Part shown: one piece after another, positions 1-11,069 of the stretch | How positions within the stretch are numbered: position 1 is the stretch's first letter | How the letters are laid out: every line of letters starts with the position of its first letter | Assembly (NCBI GenBank): GCA_030247855.1 | Contig: JAPDRN010000018.1 | Span: forward strand, 310,001 to 374,000 | Source of the DNA: Knufia peltigerae | Taxonomy: Eukaryota > Ascomycota > Eurotiomycetes > Chaetothyriales > Trichomeriaceae | Direction of reading: 5' to 3' | DNA length: 64,000 nucleotides | Program-made: the position numbers and the translations under genes | The notes under the pieces: generated by a model | Told to the model about the DNA's origin: nothing | Seen by the model: the letters and a program-made list of their open reading frames with translations, nothing else | Database searches by the model: none

Positions 1-1164
1 GGAAAAGACATTCTCACTCGATTACTACCGGGTAGGTCTCTAATGAATGAGGTAGACATGTCTCATTGCGTGGGCCGGACTCCAGTGACTTCTCAGCACC
101 AGGGGGCTTGTTCAGTCAGGATGCAAGTGGAATGATTGGGGAATTGAAAATTCCGGAAGACTGGGATGTCCCTGTGTGATTGAGGACGACAAGTAGCAGG
201 TCTGTTGTCATGATCGTTGGAAAAGAAAATTGTGACATATCAGTGTAGGAGCATGACTTGAGGGACTGCATAATTGATGACGGCGCTCTCCTCTCTGTAT
301 GAATAACCATGACCGTATGGACAAATAAGGATCTGCCCTAGCAAAGCAAAGCGAAGCGAAGCCGTAGTTCACCATTAACTAACAGAGTGTCGAGCCTGAC
401 TTAACTACATTTCGAGCACAGATGATGGAGAGACCCAGGGATTGTTGAAGGCGGGGGGGCATGTGCATTTGTGAAGATCCCCTCGTCGACTTCTACGGCT
501 TCTTCTCCCCCAATCAATGGTGTTTGTGATGCAGGGATGTCAATTCTTTGACGTTTAAGGACGCGAGTACTTCCTATCATTAGTCCAGGCCCTCGTAATG
601 TCTGATGCAAATTTTTGGCTTGAAGGCGTCGTCGCGTCCTCATTCTCATAGCTCAAAGTTGGCGGGCGATCCAAGGGTCTCTCTGATGGTGCCTTGATCC
701 ACCAGTGCTCCATATCTCTTATCATAATGTTGCCTCATACCTCATGCTAATCTCATGCCTCTTGTGTACAGCAACCAGCATTCTTCTCCTCACGCAAAAA
801 ATTTCCTCCACAGGGACGCCATAGCTGCATTTTGGATTTGGTCCTCTGGCATCGTCACTGGCAGAAGCAAAAATGTGTTCACCTGCATGAACAGGGAACC
901 GACCTGGCCTGTCTGCAAAATTCTCACTGCCCTCGTATCCCAATCTCTACCGGGTCCTCCCTCACTCCCGCAACGGTTTTTTTCCCGCCCTCCTGCGTCA
1001 ATTCCCTCATCCCCGGCTCCTATCGCGTCACTCAAAGCACACAGGATGGCCCACATTTAAGAGGTCCCCCCCTCTGACGCCTACTGCAAGAGCTGGGTTT
1101 TGTGGTATTCGTGGTTTCAAGTGGAGGAAGGACATGATAGGCTTATGAGCCTGCCTGCAAAAAG
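1..1164. other. Intergenic / 5' flank of the SulP transporter gene
   Basis: No gene can be supported here. The right part is pyrimidine-rich and probably carries the promoter and leader of the transporter gene that starts at 1165. On the minus strand two frames overlap without stops, an 82-codon frame at 401-649 and a 52-codon frame at 555-713 (Met at 713). Either could be a terminal exon of a gene that continues beyond the window, but no splice partner is evident. Confidence 0.4.
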
Positions 1165-4100
1165 ATGTCGACGACCGGCTCCGGCAAGCAACTCGCTCGC
1201 CATAGCTCGAACTTCTCAAAAGCTCGGCCGACCCCGATGCCTGCGTCTCCCTCGAGGGCCTCACAGAGTGATCGAAGTATAGACGAGAACAGTCCTTTGG
1301 CAGTATCGGATCGGCCTCACACTATAAGACGGAATCGAGCTAGTTCGACCTCCAGCCAGCCTGCCGCCAGGACTCCTGCAAGATCCTTCTTCCGTCGGTC
1401 CTTCCATGGCCAGCTTGATCCCGCTCAATACTCCTCTTCGGCTGACCTCAAAGACCAGACCGCGGAGCTGGCTGCGATTGCTGTCTCGGACAATGTCTCG
1501 TACCTAGGAAGCTCCCCGCGAAGCGACACCTCTTCCTCCGATGACGGTCACCCTGATGCTATAGAGGAAGTCTCCGAGCCGGTCTCACCGCAGGGCTCTG
1601 AAGAAGAGAGGGTGGCTGACGAGGCAACTCAATCTGATTTGACCATGATGATACAAAACTACGCCGCCGAAGAGGACGAGGTGGAATATCAGAACCAGCA
1701 GAACGGATCCCAGGGCTCTCGTGGAGATCGTGCAGCTTCCTCGAGTATGGCAAGACCATCGTTGCCAGACGAGCAGACTGCCCTTCTGGGTGATAGGAAA
1801 CATTCAGTACCGTATGGAGAGCTCAGTGATGTCGAAGGCCAGAAAACACACCGTCGAGCCCTGGGACAAAAGTGGCACAGCTCGGTTGCACGAGCACGGT
1901 CATGTCTATATGTGCTCTCTCACCCAAAGGCCTGGAACCCACGTACGATATATCGAGAGGTCGTCGTTCATCCTGCCAGTCTCTTGCCGGCCGTCTTCCT
2001 GGGTCTCCTGCTCAACATCCTGGATGCGCTGTCGTACGGCATGATTCTCTTTCCCCTGGGCCACGCGGTCTTCGAAAGTCTGGGGTCCGATGGAATATCC
2101 ATGTTCTATGTCAGCACAATCGTGGCTCAGGTGGTCTATTCCTCCGGCGGGTCGGTCTTTCGAGGCGGCATCGGATCAGAAATGATCGAGGTAGTTCCAT
2201 TCTTTCACAAAATGGCCTTCACCATCATGAGCAAGGTCGGCGAGGAGAATACCAAATCCGTCCTGGCTACGACCATACTGTCCTTCTCCATCAGTGCCAT
2301 TCTTACGGGCGCTGTCTTCTTCTTGATGGGTGCCTGCAGACTGGGGTCCTTGATTGGATTCTTCCCGCGACATATTCTTATCGGCTGTATCGGTGGCGTG
2401 GGTTGGTTCCTGGTTGCGACTGGTGTTGAGGTCTCCGCTCGTCTGCCAGGAAACCTCGAGTACAACCTTGAAACTGTCAAACAACTACTGAGAGGAGACA
2501 CAATCCTCCTGTGGACGATCCCGTTATTGCTTGCGATTGTTCTTCTAATTGTACAACGCTTTGTCAAGTCAAATCTTCTGGTGGGCGGGTATTTCATTTC
2601 GGTGGCTGCTATATTCTATTTTTTCAAATTCGCATTGGGGGTTTCCATGGACACATTCCACTCTCATGGATGGGTGTTTGACCCACCGCCAGCCGGGAAT
2701 CCTTGGTATCATTTCTACACGCTGTACGATTTCAAGGCTGTCCATTGGGGGGCTTTGGCCGACACTATTCCCGCCATGTTTGCCCTGACCTTCTTCGGTA
2801 TTTTACATGTGCCGATTAATGTCCCAGCACTGGGAATATCCACGGGCGAGGACAATCTGGATGTCGATCGCGAACTCATCGCCCACGGCGTCTCAAATTG
2901 TGTCAGTGGGCTCTTTGGCAGCGTGCAGAACTACCTGGTTTACACAAACAGCCTGCTCTTCATGGACAGCGGAGGCAGCGATCGCCTCGCAGGGTTGATG
3001 CTTGCCGCTGCCACGTTCGGTGTGCTTTTGGCCGGGCCGGTCATCATTGGTTACATCCCTATCATGGTCGTCGGAGCCCTTATCTTCCTCTTGGGCATCG
3101 AGCTTCTCGAGGAGGCACTCGTCGGAACTTGGGGTAAGGTCCACAAGCTGGAGTACGCCACTATTGTGATCATTGTGGTCACTATGGGTGTCTGGGATTT
3201 TGTCGTCGGCATCCTGGTGGGTATAGTCCTTGCTGCGGTCAGCTTCGTCGTACAGACCTCACGGAGGACGGCGATAAGGGCGACATACTCTGGTCAGGTG
3301 GCCAAATCTCTTGTGCGCAGGCCACCGGTGCAATTAAAATTCCTGAAGGAGACAGCCCAGCAGATTTTCCTTCTCAAGTTGGCAGGATTTCTGTTCTTCG
3401 GCACCATTGTGGGAGTCGAGAATCGCATACGAGCACTCCTGGCAGACGACGCCTTCCGAGATCGCCCTCTACGGTTTTTAATACTGGACATGGGACAGAT
3501 CAACGGCATCGACTTTTCCGCTGCCGAAGCGTTCACCCGCATCAATCGATTATTGCAGAAACGCGCGGTCAGACTTATCATCAGTGGTTTGGACGTTGAT
3601 GGTGAGGTGGGACAAGCTCTGCGGAATGTTGGATTGTTTGCAGAGAATTCCGAGGTGGAAATCTTCGCAGATCTCAATGACGCACTCGTGCATTGCGAGA
3701 ACGAGTTGTTGACAGCCTTGTATCGTCAACAGGAGCATCGGCGTACCAAGCGCAGCACATCGCACCTCGATGTACCTCGCAACCGAGCGAGTCAAGAGCT
3801 TTCGCAATCCTACAAGGCTGAGTTCATGGGCAGCTCCCCTCGTCGGAATCTCCTTCATCAGGTCGCCCAGACCACGCTCGACGAAGATACCACGAGCGTA
3901 CCCAAGTGGCAATCCTTCAAGCAGCCACTTCCTCTCTTGCTACAGATTTTCGCAGACGTGTCGGACAAGACCGAAGACTTCTGGTACCGTGCGATGGGCT
4001 ACTTTGAAAAGGCCACATGGCCGCAAGGATCGGTCCTCTTCCATGTGGGAGACAGGGCTTCGGCATTTTACATGCTAGAGGAAGGTTTACTGCGGGCGGA

Positions 4101-4365
4101 TTATGACCTCCCGCAAGGCAAATATTCCGAGCTGGTCGTGGCGGGAAGGCCATGTGGCGAACTGCCATTCTTCTCGCAGACGACACGGACCGCGACCATG
4201 ATCGCGGAAAAAGATTGCGTAATTTGGTTGCTGGATGAACGGCGGTGGCACGAGATGCAAGCACGAGATCCCGACGTCGCACAAGAATTGCTCGTCATCA
4301 GTCTCAAACTCACAAAGGAGAGAATGGACGCGATTACCTCGTACATTTTGACCACGGCTGGATGA
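1165..4365 (+). CDS. SulP/SLC26-family transporter with STAS and cyclic-nucleotide-binding-like domains (Vsb1/YGR125W type)
   Basis: Uninterrupted 1066-residue frame. Residues 1-260 are Ser-rich and look disordered. From about 270 to 720 there are repeated hydrophobic segments typical of the SulP/Sulfate_transp fold. A STAS domain follows at about 726-850, with LDMGQINGIDFSAAEA as its core. A cyclic-nucleotide-binding-like jelly roll closes the protein at about 924-1060, with the segment FHVGDRASAFYMLEEG. This order (disordered N-terminus, SulP, STAS, cNMP-like) is that of yeast YGR125W/Vsb1, a vacuolar protein needed for basic amino acid storage. The transported substrate cannot be read from the sequence, and the family name should not be taken as evidence for sulfate. 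A vacuolar-membrane location is inferred from the yeast relative. No intron is needed. The 3' end faces a long spacer. Confidence 0.9.
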   Translation: MSTTGSGKQLARHSSNFSKARPTPMPASPSRASQSDRSIDENSPLAVSDRPHTIRRNRASSTSSQPAARTPARSFFRRSFHGQLDPAQYSSSADLKDQTAELAAIAVSDNVSYLGSSPRSDTSSSDDGHPDAIEEVSEPVSPQGSEEERVADEATQSDLTMMIQNYAAEEDEVEYQNQQNGSQGSRGDRAASSSMARPSLPDEQTALLGDRKHSVPYGELSDVEGQKTHRRALGQKWHSSVARARSCLYVLSHPKAWNPRTIYREVVVHPASLLPAVFLGLLLNILDALSYGMILFPLGHAVFESLGSDGISMFYVSTIVAQVVYSSGGSVFRGGIGSEMIEVVPFFHKMAFTIMSKVGEENTKSVLATTILSFSISAILTGAVFFLMGACRLGSLIGFFPRHILIGCIGGVGWFLVATGVEVSARLPGNLEYNLETVKQLLRGDTILLWTIPLLLAIVLLIVQRFVKSNLLVGGYFISVAAIFYFFKFALGVSMDTFHSHGWVFDPPPAGNPWYHFYTLYDFKAVHWGALADTIPAMFALTFFGILHVPINVPALGISTGEDNLDVDRELIAHGVSNCVSGLFGSVQNYLVYTNSLLFMDSGGSDRLAGLMLAAATFGVLLAGPVIIGYIPIMVVGALIFLLGIELLEEALVGTWGKVHKLEYATIVIIVVTMGVWDFVVGILVGIVLAAVSFVVQTSRRTAIRATYSGQVAKSLVRRPPVQLKFLKETAQQIFLLKLAGFLFFGTIVGVENRIRALLADDAFRDRPLRFLILDMGQINGIDFSAAEAFTRINRLLQKRAVRLIISGLDVDGEVGQALRNVGLFAENSEVEIFADLNDALVHCENELLTALYRQQEHRRTKRSTSHLDVPRNRASQELSQSYKAEFMGSSPRRNLLHQVAQTTLDEDTTSVPKWQSFKQPLPLLLQIFADVSDKTEDFWYRAMGYFEKATWPQGSVLFHVGDRASAFYMLEEGLLRADYDLPQGKYSELVVAGRPCGELPFFSQTTRTATMIAEKDCVIWLLDERRWHEMQARDPDVAQELLVISLKLTKERMDAITSYILTTAG

Positions 4366-5190
4366 TTGCGGCAAGAATGATATCTACCTACTGTATCACT
4401 TGTCTTGGATCTGCGAAAATATATATTGTGTATAGCTAGATATTATGTATACCTTTTTTGGGTGGAAAATTGAGTGAGCGATCTACGTTTGGATGGCGAA
4501 GGTTAGGAATACAAAAAATGTCCACTGGGTCGCATCCCCAGCTTGCGAGAGGTTCCCAACGTTTGGTTTCCACATCAGATGAGAAGACACGGCGAAATGA
4601 TGGTGCGGATTGGTACAGTGTAGCAACATGTTGAATGACCTAATTACGATATCGTAGGGATCCAAAAAAAAGTGCACGGTGTAGATGTTCGGGTTTTGAT
4701 GATCTTTTTTTTGTCACATGCTTTATTAGGATGGGCAAGTTTTCTGTGTAGTGGAAACCTTTGTTCGTGCCGCTGCGTGGCGTCTGCGCTATGCGTAAGT
4801 GGAGAGAATGTTGACTTTTTGTGCTACAATAATAATAGGAACATCTGATGTACAGTACATCCCTTGTTTTGCCCACGAGGCTTTTTATTCCTTGCGTTGA
4901 TGAACCCAAAGCGCATGTGCGCGACAACAACAATGACCCCTCGAGGGGACTTACAGGCAAACCGTCCTCAAATTCTCTACATCGAGACTTTTTGCTGGAC
5001 CGACAAGTCGGCGAGTCTCTCCTTATTTCGTTTCACCCTCCCCACGTTGCAAAATACATACCATACTATCTCGTTACCGAGCAAATCTGTAAGGCCACCG
5101 TTGTTTTCGCTCTGTCAATACACGCCACCCGTCAATTGTATGTCAGACGTCAGTTGTGGCACTTGATGGCACACTCCGTTGGCAATCTAG

Positions 5191-5224
5191 AAAGAAAGAG
5201 AAAAAGAAAAAGAAAAAGAAAAGG
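5191..5224 (+). repeat. (AAAAAG)n microsatellite
   Basis: About 34 bases of imperfect AAAAAG/AAAG repeats on the plus strand, in the spacer. Confidence 0.9.
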
Positions 5225-5474
5225 AGGATCCTACATCAATCACGGGATTATTATTCAAGAGGACCCATCTCAGAGGGTACGGGAGTACTCCGTACTGTAA
5301 AAGAAACGAGATCGACGGCGCATATATTCGATGGAGACAACCTGCAAGACGAAAGAAAAAAAATATTTCCGACCTGCGGATAATGCCTACTTCTAAAGGA
5401 GGGGGTCCATTTTTTCAATGGCGAATATCCACCATCGGGACCCGTATTCCAAGTTTTGATATGGTGTTTATTAG

Positions 5475-5476
<2 letters not shown>

Positions 5477-5506
<30 letters not shown>

Positions 5507-5510
5507 AAGG
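5477..5510 (+). repeat. (AAG)n microsatellite
   Basis: About eleven uninterrupted AAG units in noncoding DNA. The tract makes poly-Lys or poly-Phe shadow frames that should not be called genes. Confidence 0.92.
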
Positions 5511-6180
5511 ACAAGAAGGTGTTGAAGTAGCAGCCATACGTACGGTACTGTATAGTGTTGTCTTTACGAAAAAAAAGATGATATGCTAGTAGAAGTGGGA
5601 AAAGATAATGAAAGATTTCGTTAGATTGGGGCTCACAAGAGATGAGTGTCCAAAAGCTAAATGATTCCAGCATCTTCCTACTCTGTACTATAATTACTGT
5701 ACGGAGTAGATCAATGAAAAAGGAAGCGAGTTACATATAATAGTCGTAGTGCCAGAGTATTCTGGGGGGAGGGGGGGGCAAGCCTGTCGTGACCGTCGCT
5801 TACGAGTAAAAAACATCTTGATCCGAGGGTCAACGGATTGCATACTCCGTACCTACTGTAACACTTCAAACACGGTTAACAATTTCTATCCAACGATGAA
5901 AGACTGGTATGGCAATGATTCGTCGGTTTCAGGTGTTCTCTATCTTCTCCCCCTGTGCAGGCTTATGCATGCAGGCGCAGGGCGCACGTCATTTCATGCA
6001 GGCTGCATGTCTATGTGTGTCGCATGACCCAGTCAATCATCCCGATCATTGGGGGACGAGGACGAAGTATGTTTGGGAGGTATGTACTTCGTATGCTTCT
6101 TCTCTCTCGTGGTCAGATGCTATATGATCTCTCTTTTCCCCATTCAGGGACAAGAGGAAGGAGGGGTCAAGTGAAGGTGG

Positions 6181-6197
6181 GTGTGTGTGTGTGTGTG
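6181..6197 (+). repeat. (GT)n microsatellite
   Basis: Eight consecutive GT units in the intergenic spacer. Confidence 0.9.
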
Positions 6198-6654
6198 CAT
6201 TCATGCATATCTAGAAATGTCAAACCATCCTATCCTGGCCAACCCAAGCGCGTAGGAATGATATCCTTGGAACCTCTCGTTGCTCTCGAGATGATCGTCG
6301 TCCTTTTTGTTCAATTCGGTAGGTGACTTGCGTCAACCTTTGAAGGAGGACTTGTGGTTTGCGATAAGACGTGACCGTAGGTGTGTAGTCCGTTTGGGGG
6401 CCCGTCCGGAGTTTGTACTGTACGTACCAGGACTTCGGTGACCGATGAAGTAGCAAGACATTTTTTGACGCAACTATATATGAGTTTGAGGACGATGGAA
6501 GACGTACTCAAGGGGTCAGTCTATATCCTTTGATCGGACTACAGAGTTACAACGTATATGAGTCTACCTTCCTAATGTATACCTCCTCACTCGATGAACA
6601 ATTTCGTTGGTGAGGCAAGGCATCAACAAATTCGACTTGACCGCCCCCTTGAGC

Positions 6655-6702
6655 TACGGAGTACACAGTAAGGAGTCACCTACCTACTGTAGGTACTCCG
6701 TA
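6655..6702. repeat. Inverted-repeat hairpin bounded by TACGGAGTA / TACTCCGTA
   Basis: The left arm reads TACGGAGTAC then ACAGTA. The right arm, read on the other strand, is TACGGAGTAC, CT, ACAGTA. The arms therefore pair over about 16 bases with a two-base bulge around a loop of roughly 14 bases. The outer 9-mer is the one that recurs through the window, so this may be a miniature palindromic element. I see no clear target-site duplication. Confidence 0.6.
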
Positions 6703-7634
6703 TTACTCACTTCGGCTTGAATGGATGGATCGATCAACGAACGAAGTGGGATGGGCCCCAACTCGTACTCCATACAGTTTATCATTTCGCGTGACCAGCA
6801 CAAGGCACGAAGCTTTCCATGGGCCGTAACTCCGTACGACAAGGTGGCTATCGAGTCGATTCGAGGGCACTTGGTCTGTCCAAGCGAAATGTCGGTCCAT
6901 CGATGATCAGCTTGGGGCAATACTAAAACTCCCTCTAGTCACGCAAAGTTGCTCTGTACGTTGCCGTGGCTGCTCTTTTGACGAGAGGGTTTGGCGCAGT
7001 TTACTGTACTAGGGATGCCGGGTGGAGCAAGCCAGTGGTTCCTTTCATTGTTTGGAGGGTCTAGTTTCAGTTAGAACCAGTGGGGGGGTTGGTTGTTTAG
7101 GTGCCTGTGGGCGCCGGGTTGCCCTTAACGCTGAGTGGCCCGGCGGTGGCTCAAACCTCTTGTCTAGCGCGCCTCTCGCGCCGCCGCCAAATCTCCCTGC
7201 GACTTGCTAAAAGGGCCCTTCGACTGGACAACGAAAATCTTGGGATCCCATCCAGGCCTGGGTCTCACAATCTCGCTCTCCTCTCTGCGAAACGTCCAAT
7301 CCTTTTCCCTCCTGGACTCAAAGTCGTACTTCTAATCTCCAGTTCCCTTCGTCTACTTCAATCTTCTGCTTCCAACCTTTCTTCCAATCATCCTCTCCTC
7401 ACATTTATTGGACACGCGCCTGCCTGTGGTTTTCTCAAAACACCCAAAGCCGTGACGACTTTTTTCAAAGAAACATCCATTCTTGACCTTGACTGCCTTC
7501 AGATATACATTGTTCACCTTCAACAGTCTTTGTCTGAACGGGACCATCGTCTTTTCTTGACACTCCCTCACATCAGTTCACCACTTTAGTCTTCAAAAGA
7601 ACATACCCTCATTCCACACTTAATAACACTCACC

Positions 7635-9830
7635 ATGTCTGTCGAAGCCCCAAAGCCGGTTGAGGAGACGCCTGTCGTCGAACCAACCACCAAGGCGCTG
7701 CCAGAAACACCTGTCGAATCATCCACTGCCCCTGCCGAGACCACTGCCACCACTGCCGAGCCTACTGCTGAAGCAACTCCTGCTGCGCCTGCTGAGGAGT
7801 CTACCGAGGCCACCCCAGCCACGGAGGAGGTGAAGAAGGATGAGACGGTCGTCACAGCAGTTCCAGCTTCGGAGGGTGTTCTCGGATACAAAGAGCCAAC
7901 ATTGTTGAAGTAGGTCAAAGTCAAAGAAGTGTTTGCGCAGTTGAAGAGAACAAATGCTAACGTCAGTCTAACAGGAGATTCTTCTTCACAAAGCACTTCT
8001 TCTGGTTCTCTGAGGAGCCCTCAACGCCAGAGTCCTTGGCAACTTTCCTGCGCTCTGAAAAGGTCGACGCAAAGCACGCATCCGCATCGTGGGCCCGTGA
8101 GACAGGCAAGGGATTGCTCTTCTTCTCCAAGCGTGCCGAGGACAAGGCTAGCCCAGTTGGCATTATCAACCTCGTAAGAACCGACATCCGGGCTATATGG
8201 TAAAGCAAAACTGACATCGAACTAGGCCGATGCCTCCACTGTCACCAAGGAAGGTTTCAATCAATTCTCCTTCAAGGCTGGCAACCACCACCACCGCTTC
8301 GAGGCCACCAAGGCTGAGGAACGAGATAGCTGGGTCGTTGCCGTTGAAAAGGCAATCGAGGAGGCCAAGGGACTTAAGGAAGAGATCACTGGACGTGAAA
8401 GCTACAAGAAGAACGTCGAGGAATATTGTAAGTTGTCCGCACCTGTGGGGACATATTTTCTGCCGCCATGATCGACAGCTAATGCAACTCCAGCTAAACC
8501 TGCCGTCATCGCGCCCGCTTCAACCCGTTCCAAGTCCAAGGAACCAAAGAAGTCCCTTGAGGTCAACGCAGCCACCGCTGCTGCCACAACTCCAGCTGCG
8601 GAGACTACTAGCCCCTCCACTGAAACTGCCGAGGAGCCCAAGAAGGAACTCAAGGAGCGATCCCAGTCGCGCAAGCGTGGCAGTATCTTCGGCTCGCTGA
8701 TGGGCAAGAAAGAGGAACATGCCGAAAAGAAAGAGGAAAAGAAGGAGGTGAAGGAAGAGAAGAGCGAAGAGGCCGAGGCAAAGAAGGAGGAGTCCAAGGA
8801 GACCGAGGAGCCTAGCAAGGCTGTCGAGGCCGGTGAGGCCGCTGCGGTCGCTGCTGGTAAGTCGAATTATCACTTTTTGCTCCATCAAACTAACATCAGA
8901 AAAGTGCCTGCGGTTGCCGCGTCCACGGACAAGAAAGAAGAAAAGGAGGAAGCAGCAGCTCCTACTGAGAAGAAGAACAAGCGCGGCTCTGTCTTCGGAA
9001 CCTTGTTCAAGAAGAACGTCACCAGCCCGACCACCGAGAAGACCGAGAAGGAGGCCACTGGAAGCACGGATGTGCCGCCCGTCTCTGAAACCGCCCCCAA
9101 ACTGGAGGAGCCAATCGAGAACAAGCCCATTGACACCGCCGCGGTGACCGCCCCTGTCGATACCGTCGAGACCCCCTCTGCCGAGGAAGCTACCAAGGAG
9201 CCCGCAGCCGCCACTGGCGAGTCTGCTGCACCCAAGACTGAGAAGAAAGGTGGCTTGATGAGCTTCATCAAGAAGACCGAAGCCAAGCTCGAGGGCAAGA
9301 AGGAACACAAAGAAGAGGCCAAGGAAGAGTCCAAGGAGGACAAGGCTGCTGAGGCTATTGCCAAAGACCCTGTTGCTGCTGCCAGCGCAGAACCAACGAC
9401 CGAGACTGCTGCCACCGAGCCAGCCACCGAGACGCCTGCTGCTAAGGAAGAGCGCCCAGTCCGTGACAACAAGCGCCGCACTTCTCTCTTCTTCAACAAG
9501 AAGCGCGACACCACCGCCACCAGTGATGCTGAGGAAGGTGCTGAGGAGCCCAAGCGTGAAAAGTCTCCCACTCCGGCCAAATTCATTGGCAACCTCGTCC
9601 GCCGCGCTAGTAAGGCGGTGAAGTCTGAGGGCCCCAAGGAGAAGGAGAAGGCTCCAGAGCCAGCCGCCACGGCCGAGGAAACCCCCGAAGAAGCTCCAGC
9701 AGCTGCTCCAGAGGCTGCTGCTGCTGCTGAGACTGAGATCAAGGGTGACGTTGTCCCGTCAGACCTCGTCACCGACAAGCCCGAGCCCGCTGTCCCTGCC
9801 GCGGCTCCCGAAGTCAAGGCAACTGCTTGA
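7635..9830 (+). CDS. PH-domain protein with long Lys/Glu/Ala-rich tail (Meu6-like)
   Basis: Five exons: 7635-7909, 7975-8173, 8226-8427, 8494-8856 and 8905-9830, giving about 654 residues. The first three introns (65, 52 and 66 nt) have good donors and are required by frame. The fourth (48 nt) is a multiple of three and could be retained. Residues 1-90 are a Pro/Thr/Glu/Ala-rich leader. A pleckstrin-homology domain spans about 92-225, beginning KRFFTKHFFWFSEEP and ending near ERDSWVVAVEKAIEEAK. The remainder is a low-complexity charged tail containing repeated (K/R)RGS(I/V)FG-like boxes. PH domains bind phosphoinositides or proteins at membranes, so a cortical or membrane-associated role is inferred. 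S. pombe Meu6 and unnamed Aspergillus PH proteins have this layout. The strongly CT-rich leader suggests high expression. Confidence 0.85.
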
Positions 9831-11069
9831 AGGTCCGACGAGGCCAGAGACAAAACTCCACGCACCTCTCTGTCACATCCGTCTCGACTGTCTCGAGCAG
9901 CAAGTCCAGTTGAGTTTGAGAAGTGGTGGGACGAGAAGACTTACAACACTCCGTCGCTACCTCCTCGCAGCCCTTCTCGTCCCTCTGGCCTCGTCGTTTG
10001 AGGTGGCACGACATGGGGAGACAGGGTGAAGTCCCGAGTTTGGGGGGTCTACCTCTGCATCTGCAACCGCTCTTCCGCTTTGAGACATGATCTCTCAGGA
10101 TCACTGCACTGATTGACGACAAACTCGGACACCACTCATTTCGTTATGTGTTTTTTTTTGCTTTTTTCAGGATACCCCGATCACCTTTAGATTGATTGTT
10201 TTGTGCTTTTTCTTGGTTGATGCATTTTCGAGTACCAGATACCCACTTCGGCAAGTCTTGTTCTTAACGAAGAGATACCCCCCAAATGCAAAGCGTCTAC
10301 TGGATGAACAGGAGAAGAAAAAAAATGGCAAAGGAGGCAACAAAGAGGGGCTTATTGGTCCTTTTTTTCGTCTTTCCAACGTGAAATGGAATTACCTTGT
10401 GACTGTTGAAGATGCCGGGTTCGGTGCCTGAGATGGGACACAGTGTTAATGGCCATGATGCGAATGCAACTGCGAGTTTAGGATAGTAATAGCTAATAAT
10501 ATGCAAGTGGATTAAAAAATATCACGGTTGGAGCAGCGGACACGCAAAAAGTAGACCTGTGGTTCTCTTTGAACCGTATGGGGGCGCAGACCGCCATCCT
10601 AACACACCTGACGGAGTACGTGGTCGAACATTCTACATTCGATGGTACCGGATACTCTATTCCTCGAGGGATTGGGATAGAGATCGAATTCGACGGGATC
10701 GTGGGCAGATATTCTCGTTACAGACGCGGAGTAATGGTGCCTATATTTTCCCTGGTTTCTTTGTACTTGGAACGGTAAACAAGGATCAAGAAGGACATTT
10801 GGGGAGATGTACCATGACATGTAAACATACTCCGTATGTGTATAAGATATATTTTTCGCTGTGGACTGTTCAATAAGACAGCGGTCCATAGGCGTCGGTC
10901 GTGGGGACATTGTTCTGGCAAACTTGTCTTTTTATCCCTTGGGCGGCGGGAATATATCAACGTTTGACGTCTTCTCCGTCCCACTCGGTTCACGCCGTAT
11001 TGACTGTAGTTTCAGCCGTGGCCTGTATTTGTGCGTCCATCGCTAGATTAGAATTGCCATCATCCCTGA
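9831..11069. other. Convergent 3'-3' intergenic region
   Basis: Lies between the 3' ends of the PH-domain gene and the sugar-transporter gene. It has T-rich tracts around 10146-10170 and one exact TACTCCGTA at 10828. No gene seen. Confidence 0.6.

Larger units (their letters stand above)
4366..7634. other. 3.3-kb intergenic spacer rich in simple repeats and a recurring 9-mer
   Basis: No coding region is supported; the open frames are short and of poor composition. The spacer holds three microsatellites (5191-5224, 5477-5510, 6181-6197), five exact copies of TACGGAGTA or its complement (5286, 5700, 5843, 6655, 6694) and a hairpin at 6655-6702. From about 7260 to 7630 the plus strand becomes CT-rich, as is usual for the leader of a highly expressed fungal gene, here the PH-domain gene. 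Confidence 0.6.

Noticed and set aside
5477..5510. The AAG repeat considered as part of a coding poly-Lys tract like that of the giant protein
   Set aside because: No supporting open frame or splice sites; it sits in a noncoding spacer with other microsatellites.
8885..9865. A 326-codon minus-strand frame opposite the PH-domain protein tail
   Set aside because: Ala/Ser/Val-rich mirror of a low-complexity coding region; no domain and no promoter context.
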